Source: Liopterus haemorrhoidalis (lineage: Eukaryota; Arthropoda; Insecta; Coleoptera; Dytiscidae). From it: a stretch of DNA of 64,000 bases. The notes beneath the pieces were generated by a model. The model had not been told where the DNA came from, ran no database searches, and was given only the letters and a program-made list of their open reading frames with translations. The position numbers and the translations under genes are program-made. Where the stretch lies: NCBI GenBank assembly GCA_963971575.1, contig OZ020617.1, positions 22,343,403 to 22,407,402 on the forward strand, given 5' to 3'. Below, piece by piece: positions 1-11,520 of the stretch. The stretch's first letter is position 1. Each line of letters begins with the position of its first letter.

Positions 1-2150
1 CCTCCGTAACACGTGCCAAATTTTATTCCACAAGTTTTGTGAAAGTATTTGAAGAATTTAATACTATGTTTACTTGTGGATTCGCTATGCGGAACGGGCA
101 CGTGATACATCATGTTTTGGAAGTCCAAAACGCGGCTTAAGTCGGAAATAGGGGCTTTCTCCCCTGTACGGCGGTTCAATTACAATATTTGGCTACTAAA
201 ACACCAAGGTATGTTTCTTTAATACAGTATTACCCGCTAGTCAGTTTGCACAGATCCAGAGTTCTAATTTAAGGAATTTCTTTGTATTTTGTAAAGATAG
301 TGGCGACATGTAGAGGGCCGGAATTGAGCGATCGTTCTCGAGGGAGTATTCTGCGTTCGAGAAGAGATATTGTCCTCCACATGTAAGGGATGAAGAGCCG
401 TTTTTGGAGCGAATCATGAAATGTTGTACGAAAATTATTGTATCGTTTGGGACCTGTTTCTAGAAGGTGTTGCGAGAATTGCTTGTGTTTCAGCGTATAA
501 GTATAAGTATTAAGTATATTTTGGAAATGTTTTGAAATTTTGTAACGGAAGCAATCCTGCCCTATTAACGTATTGGAATTCTTGTTTGGGGATGTTTTTT
601 TTTTTGTGGTTCTTAACGTTAATAGCGTAGGGCTGCGTCTGGTACACCCTTATAATATATGGCCATGATTATTAAGTGTGTGTTGTTATCTGAGTTGTGT
701 ATATTAGCTGAAATACATTGAGGTTTCTTAAGTTGTGTATATCTTGAGATATTTTTGGATTTATTGAGATGCAGACACGTGGTGTCGTTTGGTTTTGAGT
801 AACGCTTGTTGCTTGAACGGTTGGGCGTTGTTGCCACCGTGATTTTGAGGTACAGTAATTTTTGTTCATGAGTCGCTCATCGTAAACTCTTGCCGCGTAA
901 TGTAAATTCAGTCTGTCTGTAAAGTATTTTCCCTTGATAATGCGAGGTTGTGAATTAGCAATTGAACACACAGGCTAGTCCCTCACTTTGAATACTCACT
1001 GGCCGAGTATTCGTGTTGCTTGCTTTTCACTTTATCAAGGGGTCGGGCTTGTAATAATAATTGGGAAGGAAATTAACGTTAAAATCACTCGGGCCAAACC
1101 TCAGCCACAAAGCATTATTTTTTTTTATGTAATTCTGGCCAGTATTCATTTTTTTTTTTTTTTGTTTGTATTAAATTTTTCTATTTTTCATTATCTGTAG
1201 AATCAAGCGGGTTGGGTGGTACGGCAACTTTTTTTTTTCATTCTCAGTTGGAGATTTTTTTGGGTTGGCGTACCACGGGTTTAAAAAGGGCTATAAGGGG
1301 GATATATAGAGTGGGAGCACTGACAGTGCTGGGTTTTGATACCATCGCGACGACAGTGACAGTGATCCTACTGGGATTTTACTAGCGTTAAGGCGAGAGA
1401 TAGTTGTGATTAAAAAATTTCAATTGGATTTTGTTAGACACTGGCCTCCGATTTCTAAACTCCTTCCAGACTTTTCTAAACAGTATTACCACAAGGAATA
1501 CTGTTACCACTTCAACGTAGATAGCCATTGTGGTATAATTTCCGTGCAGAAGTTCACGTAGCCCTAGGGCAGTTGTAACAAAGGTAATCCAATCACACGT
1601 TACTGGGTAGTTATACCACATTACAGTGTTAATTTAATTTTTGTTTGTTTGTAACTTTAAATTATAATTAATTACCAGTTAAATATTCAATTGTTTTTCT
1701 TTTGTCCGTTTGTGAGTACTTAACTTTCAGTAATTTTTTTGGTTGTATATTAAATATTTTTGTGTATTAGATTTTGCTCTACTCCAAACATCGAAGGGAA
1801 TATTTAACTAGTAATTTGCCATATTGTTATTACATTGTTTTGGTAAAATTTAAATCTTTTGAGTAATTGAATAATTTGAGTCTTAAGTAAAGTTTGAGTT
1901 TTGCTTGGATACAGACTGTTTTGATTCATTGCTAGGTATTTTGATTTTTGTTATTAGAGTTACATTTGATTTTTTTTTATTGTTGATTATTTTTTGTGAA
2001 TAATAATTTTACGATTGTTAATAAATTTTGTTATTGAGTACATTGGGGTTTCTATTACGAGAACTCTATTCCTTTCCCCTGGGGATTTATTTTTCTTCCA
2101 GAATTTAGGGCAATAGAAGCGAGGTGACTGGCGCCGTATAAAAATTCAGG
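1..2150 (+). other. Non-coding region with LTR-like signals
   Basis: No convincing coding sequence is present. Several signals resemble the long terminal repeat of a retrotransposon. A TATA-like stretch (ttaaaaagggctataagg, then gatatataga) lies at 1281-1310, an AATAAA at 2020-2025, and TGGCGCCG at 2129-2136 looks like the start of a tRNA primer-binding site just after a putative LTR end. No gag or pol sequence follows, and I could not find a second copy of the repeat, so a solo LTR or a truncated element is only one possible reading. The rest is T-rich low-complexity DNA. Confidence 0.3.
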
Positions 2151-2393
2151 CCGCACATAGGTATTGGTATTTACTGGACCACCCTGCATAGTCACATCTA
2201 CCTCTAGACTGGGCTGGCGGCTTTCTACCTTGCCCTGGAAAGCTGAGAACCGCTGGAGTCACTTCACAGTGGTTACGGAATTCATATTTTTCCCCATTTA
2301 AGATTTTAGCGACCGATCAGAGAACTGAGCGGACTCTGGCGCATGCCAACTATATAACGCTGGAGTCTGGCCGTAATATACGTTATAGTTTAC

Positions 2394-2794
2394 AGGCTAT
2401 TCCAAATGTTTAGGCGGAACTAAATGGGAATTTCGATCTTTTAGGTTGTCACGAGAAGGGACCTTGCTTGGGTTATTTCATGTTAGACGTTTGGTATGTG
2501 AAAATTTAAAATTCCAACAGTGAAACCATGGAAACGAATGACATGTCTAAAATAAAATACTTTTTGCATATTTTAATGGCAAAAAAATAAATAAATGGGA
2601 AATTTGTATTAAGAATGACACAAAAATCTAAATATAAAGAAAATTATATTTTAAAATGATATTAGCCTTACCAAAAAATGTTTATTGTAAGTATGATTTA
2701 CAAAGCTAAAACAAAACGGCCAATAAGAAGGATTCAAGCGATGCCAGTAAATACATTGCAAAATCTAGTTCCGCCTAAACGTTTGGAATAGCCT
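2394..2794. mobile_element. MITE with 29-bp terminal inverted repeats
   Basis: The ends 2394-2422 and 2766-2794 are inverted copies differing at one position (AGGCTATTCCAAAYGTTTAG then GCGGAACTA). A 7-bp TATAGTT occurs immediately outside or overlapping both ends (2384-2390 and 2794-2800), a candidate target duplication. The interior is AT-rich and non-coding, so the copy is non-autonomous. A second, end-deleted copy is at 11697-12009 and shares the subterminal and interior sequence. The superfamily is not clear from the ends alone. Confidence 0.7.
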
Positions 2795-3083
2795 ATAGTT
2801 ATTGTATCTTATAGTAATAGCCTATACCTATAGATATTGTTTAAAAAATTAGTTACTACGAGCCCTGTCCACTATCAGTTGGCCCAGCTACGAAATTTTT
2901 ACTTATTGGTGTTCAATTAACAGAATGCGAATAGATTATGAAATCTGGGTAATATTTTATTTTTAATTAAACATTTTAGAGATTTACGATTAATATTTAC
3001 AGCTATTAAAGTAAATTAATAAGAAAAAAATAATATTTCCATTGGAAGGCCATTAACTTGGAAACCTATTTCAGAAGTTACCA

Positions 3084-4158
3084 CTAGGTAACGTCACCTT
3101 TCATTTTTATAACGGCATTAATTCTTCTAGGCATAGTATCTACAAGATCTTAGCATTGTCGAGGAGTAAAATTATCCTATATATCTTGAAGCTTTAGTCT
3201 TAATTCTGGAATTGTTCTAGCCGGTGTTATACGCAATTATTTTTTCATTTCGTGCCAAAGTGTCTCGATGGGGCATAAATCTGGGCTACTTGAAACCCAC
3301 TCTAAAAGTGGAATAGAATGATCACGGAACTATTTCAAAGATTTTTTTGGCAAGCACCTACATCTTGTTGAAAAATAAAATTCTCCCTAGAGATTAATGC
3401 ATGTTCCATAGTTGGCAACAGAGACTCCTCTAAAATACTTAAATATTTGGCTGTGTTAACAATGTCATCGATAAAGTGAAGTTTTCCTACACCTCTTGCA
3501 GACATTGAATCCCACACCATGACAGATGCTGGAAATTTCACCTTCCTTTTCAGGCAATCGGGATGATATGCTTAATGTTTCTGATGAACAACTCTGCTCC
3601 GGTTGTCCCCTACACAGACTTCAAACCTAGACTCATCGCTCCATTGCACGCTGTTCCACTTTTCACAATTCCATATTTTATGTTCTATTGCCCATTTCAA
3701 CCTGTTTTTCTTTTGCTTAGACGTCAACAATGGTTTTTCCTTGGCCTAAGAAAATTTTATAAATTTCTGTAAATATACATTTAAGAGTCCGATTAAACAA
3801 AATATTACCTTATAGGTTCCAAATCCTAATTTTTTAGCTTCCTTATGACATGTAGACCTTGAAATACGTCTTCCAATAACATCGCTCCACAGTACACTCA
3901 ATTGACTGTAGTTAGCACGTCTGTTTTCCTTAATAATTCTTTTCAATGCACGTTTGTCATTGTCCGTCAGTTTAGTTTTCTTCACGTACTGGGGCTTTGG
4001 GGCAACTGAACTACTTGTTTTGTACAATTTTACAATATTTCTAATACTGTATCTTGACAAACCTAATAATTTTCCGATTTCGGAATTGGTTTTTCCTGTT
4101 TTTGCTAAGTTCACAATGATTAACCGAATTTTTTCATCAATAGCTTGCCTCTGCCCAT
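3084..4158 (-). pseudogene. Tc1-like transposase (two exons), inactivated
   Basis: This encoded the DNA-cutting and -joining enzyme of the surrounding element. Reading from ATG at 4158, the start is MGRGK, followed by a one-base frameshift. Then comes the paired HTH domain (KIGKLLGLSRYSIRNIV-like, about 4020-4114). A 63-bp intron follows, and then the catalytic core. The first Asp is in WSDESRFEV (about 3645), the second in FQQDVGAC (about 3355), and the D/E pair in SSPDLCPIE (about 3285). The C-terminus MPRRINAVIKMKGDVT ends at TAG 3084-3086. Lesions are the early frameshift, an in-frame TAA near 3570, and a stop after the second Asp. All catalytic residues can still be read across frames. 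Confidence 0.88.
3746..3808 (-). other. Probable 63-bp intron in Tc1-like transposase
   Basis: The minus strand reads AAG|GTAATATT at the 5' side and TTTTCTTAG|GCCAAGG at the 3' side, both good splice-site matches. Removing exactly these 63 bases joins TAT AAG to GCC AAG in phase 0 and restores the continuous Tc1-family sequence (GFGTYK then AKEKPLLTSKQ). Retaining it introduces unrelated residues and a stop codon. A second Tc1-like transposase in this window is interrupted at the same protein position. Confidence 0.72.
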
Positions 4159-4492
4159 GTTTTAAAATTATTTAGACTTAACACTTTTAATACATCACAG
4201 TCAATAAACAAACTTTTTTTGCCAACGCCTACTGCGCATAGCTACCGCAAAAACCCAGTTATTTTATATACAGTACAAGAATACATGAACTCAAAAAATA
4301 CGTTTGTTTTACGAATATTATTTTTATAATCACAAATTAAATATTACGGAATATATTTTGACCCCTTTGCTTCAAATATAATTATATTGTCAAAAAATGT
4401 ACAAAGCAGCATTTACTTTTACTTATTATTTAATAATTTCTATAGAAACTGAAAATTTCATAGCTGGGCCAACTGAAATTGGACAGGGCTCG

Positions 4493-5640
4493 TATGTTTG
4501 CCATGCGTATGCGCCAAGGTACTATGGCACCGAAGGCCAGACAAAAATTGCCGCCCTTAAAAAGCCAAATTTAGCAAATAATTAAATAATTTTATTTAAT
4601 TTGCCGCTTCCCAGTGCCTGTCGCTGGAGTGCTTGGCACCCCTAAGGCCCCCGCTTGGCGTGGCTCTGGTCAACATTAAAAAATCACTTCATATTTAAGA
4701 TGCAGTCAGGTAATATTAAAAAGAGAAATTACTATCTAAACCCACACTACGTTACGATATGGACTTTGTTCCTTTCACGTAACACAAATTCAATTAATTG
4801 AAATACTAATGGTAAACGTAAATAGAATTATTTTAATTTATGAATGAATTTTCGTTTAGTTAATATATCACATTGAACGTCAATTTCTTTTATTTTACAC
4901 CATACATAATACAAATCTACAAACATCAAACATGCGATAACTGAGGTTTCCTGGGTTTTACGTGAATTACACAACGCTTTTGATTCTTTTCGTTGTCGAA
5001 CTAAAATTTTCGGGCAGAATTAAATTTTAAATTGATATACTATTCTATAATAATTGGGTCTGTTGCTATTTTTCTTGGTTTGAAGTTTACTGTTATAATG
5101 ATATAGAAAATTATGTCCTCATAGTTATACGTGCAAGTGTGTATTTGCTATCTAAGGGAGAGGGGCTACAGCCCCTTAGCCCCCTCTTTGCTACGCCTCT
5201 GTCTGTAGATTTACTGTATTAAACCCCTTTAACTTAACCTCCGTCAGCCTCATCTATTAATGACTTGATCTTTCATAAAAGTACCACCCATTATTTTAAT
5301 AATAAATTGCAACATTAAATTTATGTTCTAGAAAATGAGACAACTACAAAATGCGCTGTTCTGCAGATAAAACATTTTCTGTGCAGTTGTTAGATAATTC
5401 AGCAGTAAATGCTAAGACAAATTAGGGTTTAAAACCACATATTCAGTTTGTGTTTCGTGGCTAAACTCTGGTGCATAATGTTGCAAACTCTTCATTAAAA
5501 TGAATTTAAGCTATTATCATTTCGAGCCTCAGCGAGAATATGTTAAAACCAGCGGCGCAACGCAAAATGTCGTCCATTAAAGGCAACTTTCAATTTATGA
5601 ATATATTTGGGTATAAGATAGATTATTGTACCTAAACCAA
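4493..5640. other. Non-coding, with hAT-like end fragments
   Basis: No gene is seen. Two short GC-richer patches stand out. The sequence at 4600-4665 (tggcacccctaaggcccccg...) and the one at 5150-5204 (gggctacagccccttagccc...ctacgcctctg) both look like the terminal segments of hAT-type elements, whose ends commonly read CAGNGGCGTAGC. Neither has a partner end that I can identify, so they are treated as degraded transposon borders. The remainder is AT-rich. Confidence 0.35.
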
Positions 5641-5654
5641 TGCTAGGCAGAAAT

Positions 5655-6235
5655 AGAAAGAAAAGTGGGGCAAAGAAAGATTGAATCCAGATGGGAAGTA
5701 AAAAGAAAAAAAAGAAAAAAGATTTGAATATAACTGCTACTCAACAAGGGAGATATCTATAAAGAGGTCGGGAGGACAAGATTTGAACAAATAACAAGAT
5801 ATAACAGCAAATACGTAAAGACATAGACGACACAGACACCAGAGTACCTAAAAACAAAAATAAACGCAGATAAGAAGAAAATAATAGCGAGATTTAGGTT
5901 CGGAGATGAGGAAAGGGAAAATGAATACTGGAGAAAGGATGAACAAAGAATGTGAAGGTTGTGTGGAGAGGAAAGAGAAACCATAGAGCACATACTGAAG
6001 AATTGCGGAGAAAAGAAATTTAAAGAAGAGACAAGAAAAGACGTGCTGTGTGATTCAGTTCCAGGATGGACATGGATGAAAGAGGTCTTGGAGAGAAGAA
6101 GGGATTTGAAACGAAGGTATCTTAGTTAGTAATAATTATAGTTTTTATTGTGAAATATAAAGTTAATGAATGTAAATATGTAGATTTAAACCGAAAGGTA
6201 TATAAATAAAGTATTATCTATCTATCTATATATTA
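5655..6235 (+). pseudogene. LINE 3' fragment: RT C-terminal zinc-knuckle tail
   Basis: A 5'-truncated non-LTR retrotransposon tail. The frame reads FEQITRYNSKYVKT, then TPEYLKTKINADKKKIIARF, RFGDEERENEYWRKDEQRM and RLCGEERETIEHILKNC, then ends at TAG 6127-6129. The C-x2-C...H...C pattern downstream of the RT domain is typical of insect LINE ORF2 proteins. One cysteine codon is TGA (about 5954), a nonsense mutation. The element ends in a short (TATC)n microsatellite at about 6218-6235, preceded by AATAAA. It resembles the fragments at 31430-31900 and 33200-34460, which lie on the other strand. Confidence 0.72.
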
Positions 6236-6502
6236 TCTGGATGAGTTACGAAACTTCCTTACTTTAATTTCACAAATAATTAAGTCTAAATTTTCCAGCT
6301 GTTTGCTGCACTCTTGTATTTCCTGTGATACTATTACATTTGCATATTATTTTAGCTTTTTTATATCATATCTACTATACTATATGGAGCTGATACATTT
6401 ATAGTCTTCTATCACTATGCCTACCCGCTCCGATTTTTGAGCAAATTTCTATTTAATTCAGTGCTTTCCAACCTTTTTGTGTATGCCACACGCTTAATGT
6501 TA

Positions 6503-6624
6503 TACTAGCGTCGGCGAATCAGTGCAGTTACGTCACACGACGTAACAAACAATTGCATTGTCCAGACAATACAGTCGTTTGTTACGTCGTGTGACGTACC
6601 TGTATTGATTCGCCGACGCTAGTA
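6503..6624. mobile_element. Palindromic MITE, 122 bp, TA-flanked
   Basis: The ends TACTAGCGTCGGCGAATCA and their inverse are perfect over 19 bp. A second, inner inverted pair (GTTACGTCRCACGACGTAACAAAC-like) nearly closes the hairpin, with only about 25 bp of unpaired loop. TA flanks both ends (6501-6502 and 6625-6626). The whole unit would fold into one long hairpin, and the near-perfect arms suggest recent movement. No coding capacity. A Tc1/mariner-type transposase source is inferred from the TA duplication. Confidence 0.82.
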
Positions 6625-6739
6625 TACGTAGGAAAAACCTGGCAATCCGGGAGAAAAATAAAATATATTGTATAAAAAAGATAAAATGAAGAAATGAAAA
6701 GAAAAGAAATGAAACTCCTCGCGTGGAAGTTTAGTTACA

Positions 6740-7580
6740 ATGGAGCGGTGAACCCATGAGCACCGTACATTCATCGTCAAGACGTTTTTTAAAAATGATG
6801 ACTCGGTGATTCTAGCACAAAGGCGTTTCGTCAACGGTTTAACGTTCCCCCTCATGGGGCGATCCCGTCGCTAAACACAATTCTGTTTCGCAACTTTCAG
6901 AACACTGCTTTTGGAACAACAAGAAGGAGAGGGGTCCCCTCGAACGGTAAGAACACCTGCCTACATCGAGGCGGTTCGTCTTGCTTTTGAACGGAGTCCT
7001 CGTCGCTCTGTCATTCTTCACGCCCAAACTCTTCGTATATCCGACAGATCTGTAAGACGTATCCTTCATGAAGACTTGAGCTTCCACCCTTACAAGATTG
7101 CTATTGTTCAAGAATTACGTGCACGAGATTTCGAAACAAGGTTGCATTCTGCGGAAACCATGTTAAGAATGATTAATGAAGACCCTGGGATCTTTGTTTT
7201 GACTTCAGACGAAGCTCACTTCCACCTCAACGGATGTGTCAATAAATAAAAATTTCATTATTGCGCCCCAAATAACCCACGGGAACTCGGGAAATTAACT
7301 GGGGCTATTCACTGTGAAAGCGTAACTGTCTGGGCTGCAGTGTGTAGGTCAGAAGTGATAGGGCCTTATTTTTTTGAGAAGAATGGCCATACAGTGGCAG
7401 TGTACACAGTGCGTTATGTTGACATGGTCCGTGATTTTCTCATCCCTGAATTACGTCGCCGTCGAATTCCTCTAGGGAGGGATGTTTTCAACAGGATGGG
7501 TCGACTGCCCATACCTCACGGGAGTCCATTGCCCTACTCTTTCCCGGTAAGCTGATCTCGCTAAGAAGAGTAATTAAATC
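6740..7580 (+). pseudogene. DD41D-type mariner transposase fragment
   Basis: A broken transposase of the same broad family as 38423-39512. Pieces in order: FIVKTFFKNDDSVILAQRRF (HTH start, about 6755), an in-frame TAA near 6873, GSPRTVRTPAYIEAVRLAF, RISDRSVRRILHEDL, then TSDEAHFHLNGCVNK with the first catalytic Asp (about 7205). After a frameshift come APNNPRELG and SEVIGPYFFEKNGHTVAVYT. It breaks off around SFPVS near 7550, before the third catalytic region, so the C-terminus is missing. No inverted ends were found. Inactive. Confidence 0.8.
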
Positions 7581-9131
7581 TAAAATACAATATTCTTTCG
7601 TAAGTTTAGCCTAATGCTTAGCAAACGAGTATGTAATTAATGTAAATGGTCTTAAAATTAACAAAATATAAGTTCGTCAAGAGCAAGACCCAGAAGCAAC
7701 TGCCGACCATGGGGGAGCCCAAGCTCCAAGTCAAGTTGAAAAAAGTTGTATTAAATAAGAAATCAGAAAAACTAACTTGTGATATGCAGTTATCAACTGC
7801 GGCTGATGTAATGGACATACATGTTAAGTACTGTGGTCGTGGTATTAAAAGTATAGTATAAAAATAAAAATACAAATAACTATTTTTTCTCAAACTTATA
7901 TAAAAAAAAAAAAAAAAACGTAAATTAACTTGTTTCCGTGTCAGTAGTTTAAAATCAAAAGTGGAGAAAAAAAAAATCAAAAACTTATTTATTTATCCCA
8001 TTTACAAAATCGTCAGGTTTCACTGGCAGATCCTGTATAATGCAAATTTATTATTTTAAAAGGCATGAAAAAGCAAAATAGTAAAAATATTATTAAAAAA
8101 CTGGTTACATAAGGCTTTTTACCTTATGAAACTTGTGTTTTAATGTACTATTTTATTTTATTTGGAAGAAAATAAAGGCACTAATCAACAGTCTCGATGT
8201 TTCCCACCTCAGTAGACCATTTTAGGCTGTTTATTTTAGTGGTAGCCTCAAAATTTAAGTAAACATTAGAAAATAAAATAAAATAAAATAAAGTTCATAA
8301 AAAATGAAGTAATTCTAATAATTTTAATAAGTAATTTAATAAGTCCAAAATATCATTCATATGACAATCTATAAGAAATATTCGTTCAGAAAAACTGGCA
8401 ATATATTAAGTTGATGTAAATTTTTTAATGACCAATATAACAACAAAAAATAACATTGCCTACTCAAATGAGAAAATATCGTGAATGGATTATATATGTA
8501 AAATTTAAAAAATAAATCTCAACTGAAAACATTCAATTACCAGAAAAGTTCTTTCTGGTAAAATTGTCGGCAGGGCATTAGTTTTGTGTGTATAATTTAA
8601 AATATTGTATTTTCTAACATGCGAAGCCAGCATAAATTTATGATAAAATATTACTTTACTAACAAATTTCTTTTCCACCCTTTAAAAAACTTTTCCACAA
8701 TGGCAATTAATTTCACAAGAAGTGACAAACTTCCACATTTTTTCATAAATTTGCATGACACTGTATCATTTGAAACTACCGAATTTGAATCGTAAGCATT
8801 CATTTACATTTAATTACTTACTGCGGTGTTTCACAGGACATGCATTATTAGCACATCCCCTCACAGTTTTTCTTTTAGAAATAAAATTGGATACTTTGTT
8901 ACCTGCGACCAATCCCGTAACATGTCCACAATATGTGTGCTTCAGGATCAAATAGCTTAACTACATTTTACAGTTAGGGCAATTTTGACACGCGTCCATG
9001 ACAACATTGATGTATAGGGTTTCATAGGTATAACAAAGAAACATATCAAAAGTCTGTCTATACGGCAGTGGCGTGGCGTGACTTTCTGATCAAGGGATGC
9101 AGTGAAAACAAATGCACTAGTTTGGCCAGAT
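7581..9131. other. Non-coding AT-rich stretch with A-tract
   Basis: No supported gene. An 18-base A run lies at about 7902-7919, and the 71-codon frame before it (7646-7861, KQLPTMGEPKLQVKLKK...) might be the tail of a retroposed sequence; I recognise no homolog. A small (aaata)n tract lies at about 8271-8292. At 9063-9078, CAGTGGCGTGGCGTGA resembles a hAT-type terminus, without a partner. Confidence 0.4.
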
Positions 9132-9249
9132 CAGTGTTCTTCAACCTTTTGTGCCCCCGCGGACCGTTGAAAACAAGATAAATATTTCGCGGACCGGCTG
9201 AAAACTAAGACACAAATAAAAACCAATATAGATAGTATTTTATTATTAT

Positions 9250-10915
9250 ACTAGGTTATTACCCGTCAATAATGACGGATTTATAATATAAAAATTTAAA
9301 TTTTTTGTATTTGTATTTGGTTTTATTTTTTAACGTATCCTAATTTCGTCGCCAGTCTGCGAATCTGCGAATCATGGGACAGGATATTACCAGTTAGATA
9401 ATCACGGGAGAGGGCGTCACCAGTTAGCCAATCACGGGAACTTTAGAAAAATTGACGTCATAATGTTACCGACACTACATACAGACACTTGCTAATTATA
9501 TATTTAGATCATTTATTCATTAACTTTTTAAGATGAGAAAACGATTCATTTTTACTTAGTACATCACATTTATACTGTTAAAACTAAAAATAATTTGAGA
9601 CGTTAATTTATGTCTACGAAACCCTAGACATTTCTATATGTAATTGTATTCGTACCCCAAACCCAAAACATTTAGATATAAAATTTTATCCGCATTTTCT
9701 TAGAGAATAAATCTGCAAAATATTGTTCATGTCGGTCAAAGGAAACAGGAGTATCTAGAGTCTCTTATTTATGGCTACGAAACCCTAGGCGTTTATGTAT
9801 GTAATTATATTCTTAGATTCTTAGAGAATAAATCTGCAAAATATTATTTATATCGGTAAAAGGAAACAGGAGTATCTAGAGTCTCTTGTTTATGCCTACG
9901 AAACTCTAGACATTTATGCATATAATTATATTCGTAGTTTCTTAGAAAATAAATGTGAAAAATACTGTTCTTATCGGTCAAATGATATAGGAGTACCCTA
10001 GGGTTTCTTGTTTATGCCCACGAAAGCCTATACATTTCTATAGGTTATTTTATCCGCAGATTTTTAAATAATAAATCTGCAAAATATTTTTCATAACGAT
10101 CAAAGAATATAGAAGTGTCTACATTTTCATTTTTAGGCCTACGAAACTCTAGATATTTCTATACGATGTTTTATCCACAGATTTTTAGAGAATAAATTTA
10201 CAAAATGTTTTTCATATCGATCAAAGAATATAGGAGTGTCTAGAGTTTCTTATTTATATCTACGATATTTCTGTATGTTATTTTATCCGCAGATTCTTAG
10301 AGAATAAATCTGCAAAATATTGTTCATATCGGTCAAAGGATATAGGAGTCTCTTGTTTATGCCAACGAAACTCTAGACATTAATGTATGTAATTATATTT
10401 GTAGATTCCTAGAGAATATATCTGCAAAATATTGTTCATATTGGTCAAAGGATATAGCAGTGTCTAGAGTATCTTGTTTATGCCTACGAAACCCTAGACA
10501 TTTCTTTAAATAATTATATTTGTAGATTCTAAGAAAATAAATCTGCAAAATATTATTCATATTGGTCGAAGGATATAGCAGTGTATATAGTTTCTTGTTT
10601 GTGCCTACGAAACCTTAGACATTTCCATATGTTATTTTATACGCAGTTTCTTAGAGAATAAATTTACAAAATATTGTTGATATCAATCAAATGATATAGT
10701 AGTATCTAGAGTTTCTTGTTTATGCCTACGAAATCCTACAAATTTCTATATGTAATTATATTCGTAGATTCTTAGAGAATAAATCTGCAAAATACCTGTC
10801 AATCAAGTCAAACTGGGAACACCCTGTTTCCCAGTTAGCCAATCACGAGAAACTTAGGAAAAATGACGTCACAGTGTTAGGAAATCACTAACACACGGTA
10901 GCTAATTATATATGT
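9250..10915. repeat. Array element, family 2: ~121-bp tandem units
   Basis: The head reads ACTAGGTTATTACCCGTCAA then TAATGACGGATTTATAATA. It is followed by a module with GCCAATCACGGGA and TGACGTCA, then about ten copies of a 120-122 bp unit (9590-10800; landmark CCTAGACATTTCTATATG, ATTCTTAGAGAATAAATCTG, CAAAATATTGTTCATATCGG). Landmarks fall near 9784, 9906, 10028, 10148, 10371, 10492, 10613 and 10735. The CCAAT/TGACGTCA module reappears after the array at 10830-10880, so the array is bracketed by direct copies. A second, shorter copy of the family starts at 59236. No coding capacity; superfamily unknown. Confidence 0.8.
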
Positions 10916-10954
10916 ACGATACGTATATGTTACACATTTATATAATTACAATTT

Positions 10955-11520
10955 TTAGTGCGACATCTGCTGCTGCTTCTTTGTTAGAAAATTTGATATA
11001 CGTGGCTGCAGAATTGTTTCTGAGAGACGAAGCGCTGCGTTAACATCCATTCGATTTCTCTGTTTGGTTTTTATAATTGATATGGCTAAAAAAATCTTTT
11101 CGCATAGTAAAATAGGAAGTCGAAAAAATGACTAATAATTTGTTTGCTTTATAATTCAAAGATGGATTTTCTTTTTTTAGCGATTTCCAAAATTGAGACA
11201 ATGATTGCATTTTATATCTGGACACCAGAGTGACATCACAAGAAAACTCGATCAGCTTTTCTTTTTCACGAGGATCAAGTACACATGACTTTATATCTTT
11301 CAAGAATGGATTATTAATCCAGAGGTTACCTGTACGAGGATCCTCATTTTCAGGGAAATATTTTTATAAAATTTTCAGCTAATGCTTTTAAATGTTGACT
11401 TATTGTTGAATATGACTTTCTGATTGACTATCATTTCTATATCTTCCACTTATAAGCCACTATTCCAAAGATCTAGCTTCTTCATAAGTATGAAAAATAG
11501 CCGCAAGAGGCGTTGTATTT
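10955..11520 (-). pseudogene. hAT transposase C-terminus, degraded
   Basis: Remnant of a hAT transposase of the type that ends in the dimerisation (hATC) domain. Visible pieces are KKLDLWNSG (about 11480), ALAENFIKIFP, a one-base frameshift, ENEDPRTGNLWINNPFL and DPREKEKLIEFSCDVTL. These are followed by SLSQFWKSLKKENPSLNYKA, KLLVIFSTSYF, and then (after another shift) RNRMDVNAALRLSETILQPR up to the stop at 10955-10957. The LWINNPF and FWxxxKxExPxL patterns are characteristic. The N-terminal BED zinc finger and the catalytic core are absent, as the element's right end follows directly. Non-functional. Confidence 0.8.

Larger units (their letters stand above)
2859..4492 (-). mobile_element. Tc1-like transposon, complete, TA-flanked
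   Basis: The inverted ends start CGAGCCCTGTCC and match over about 40 bp (2859-2900 against 4450-4492, continuing through a conserved TTGGCCCAGCTA). TA dinucleotides at 2857-2858 and 4493-4494 are the expected Tc1/mariner target duplication. Length is 1,634 bp, normal for Tc1 elements. It encodes a DD34E-type transposase on the minus strand, now carrying a frameshift and stop codons. A related but distinct element with ends beginning CGAGCC lies at 47030-52988. Confidence 0.92.

Noticed and set aside
1388..1621. 77-codon minus-strand frame with a hydrophobic stretch
   Set aside because: No start context, no neighbours and no motif; it sits inside an LTR-like non-coding region.
7646..7861. 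71-codon plus-strand frame before an A tract, possible small gene or retrogene
   Set aside because: No recognisable motif, no target duplication found, and the opposite strand is equally open.
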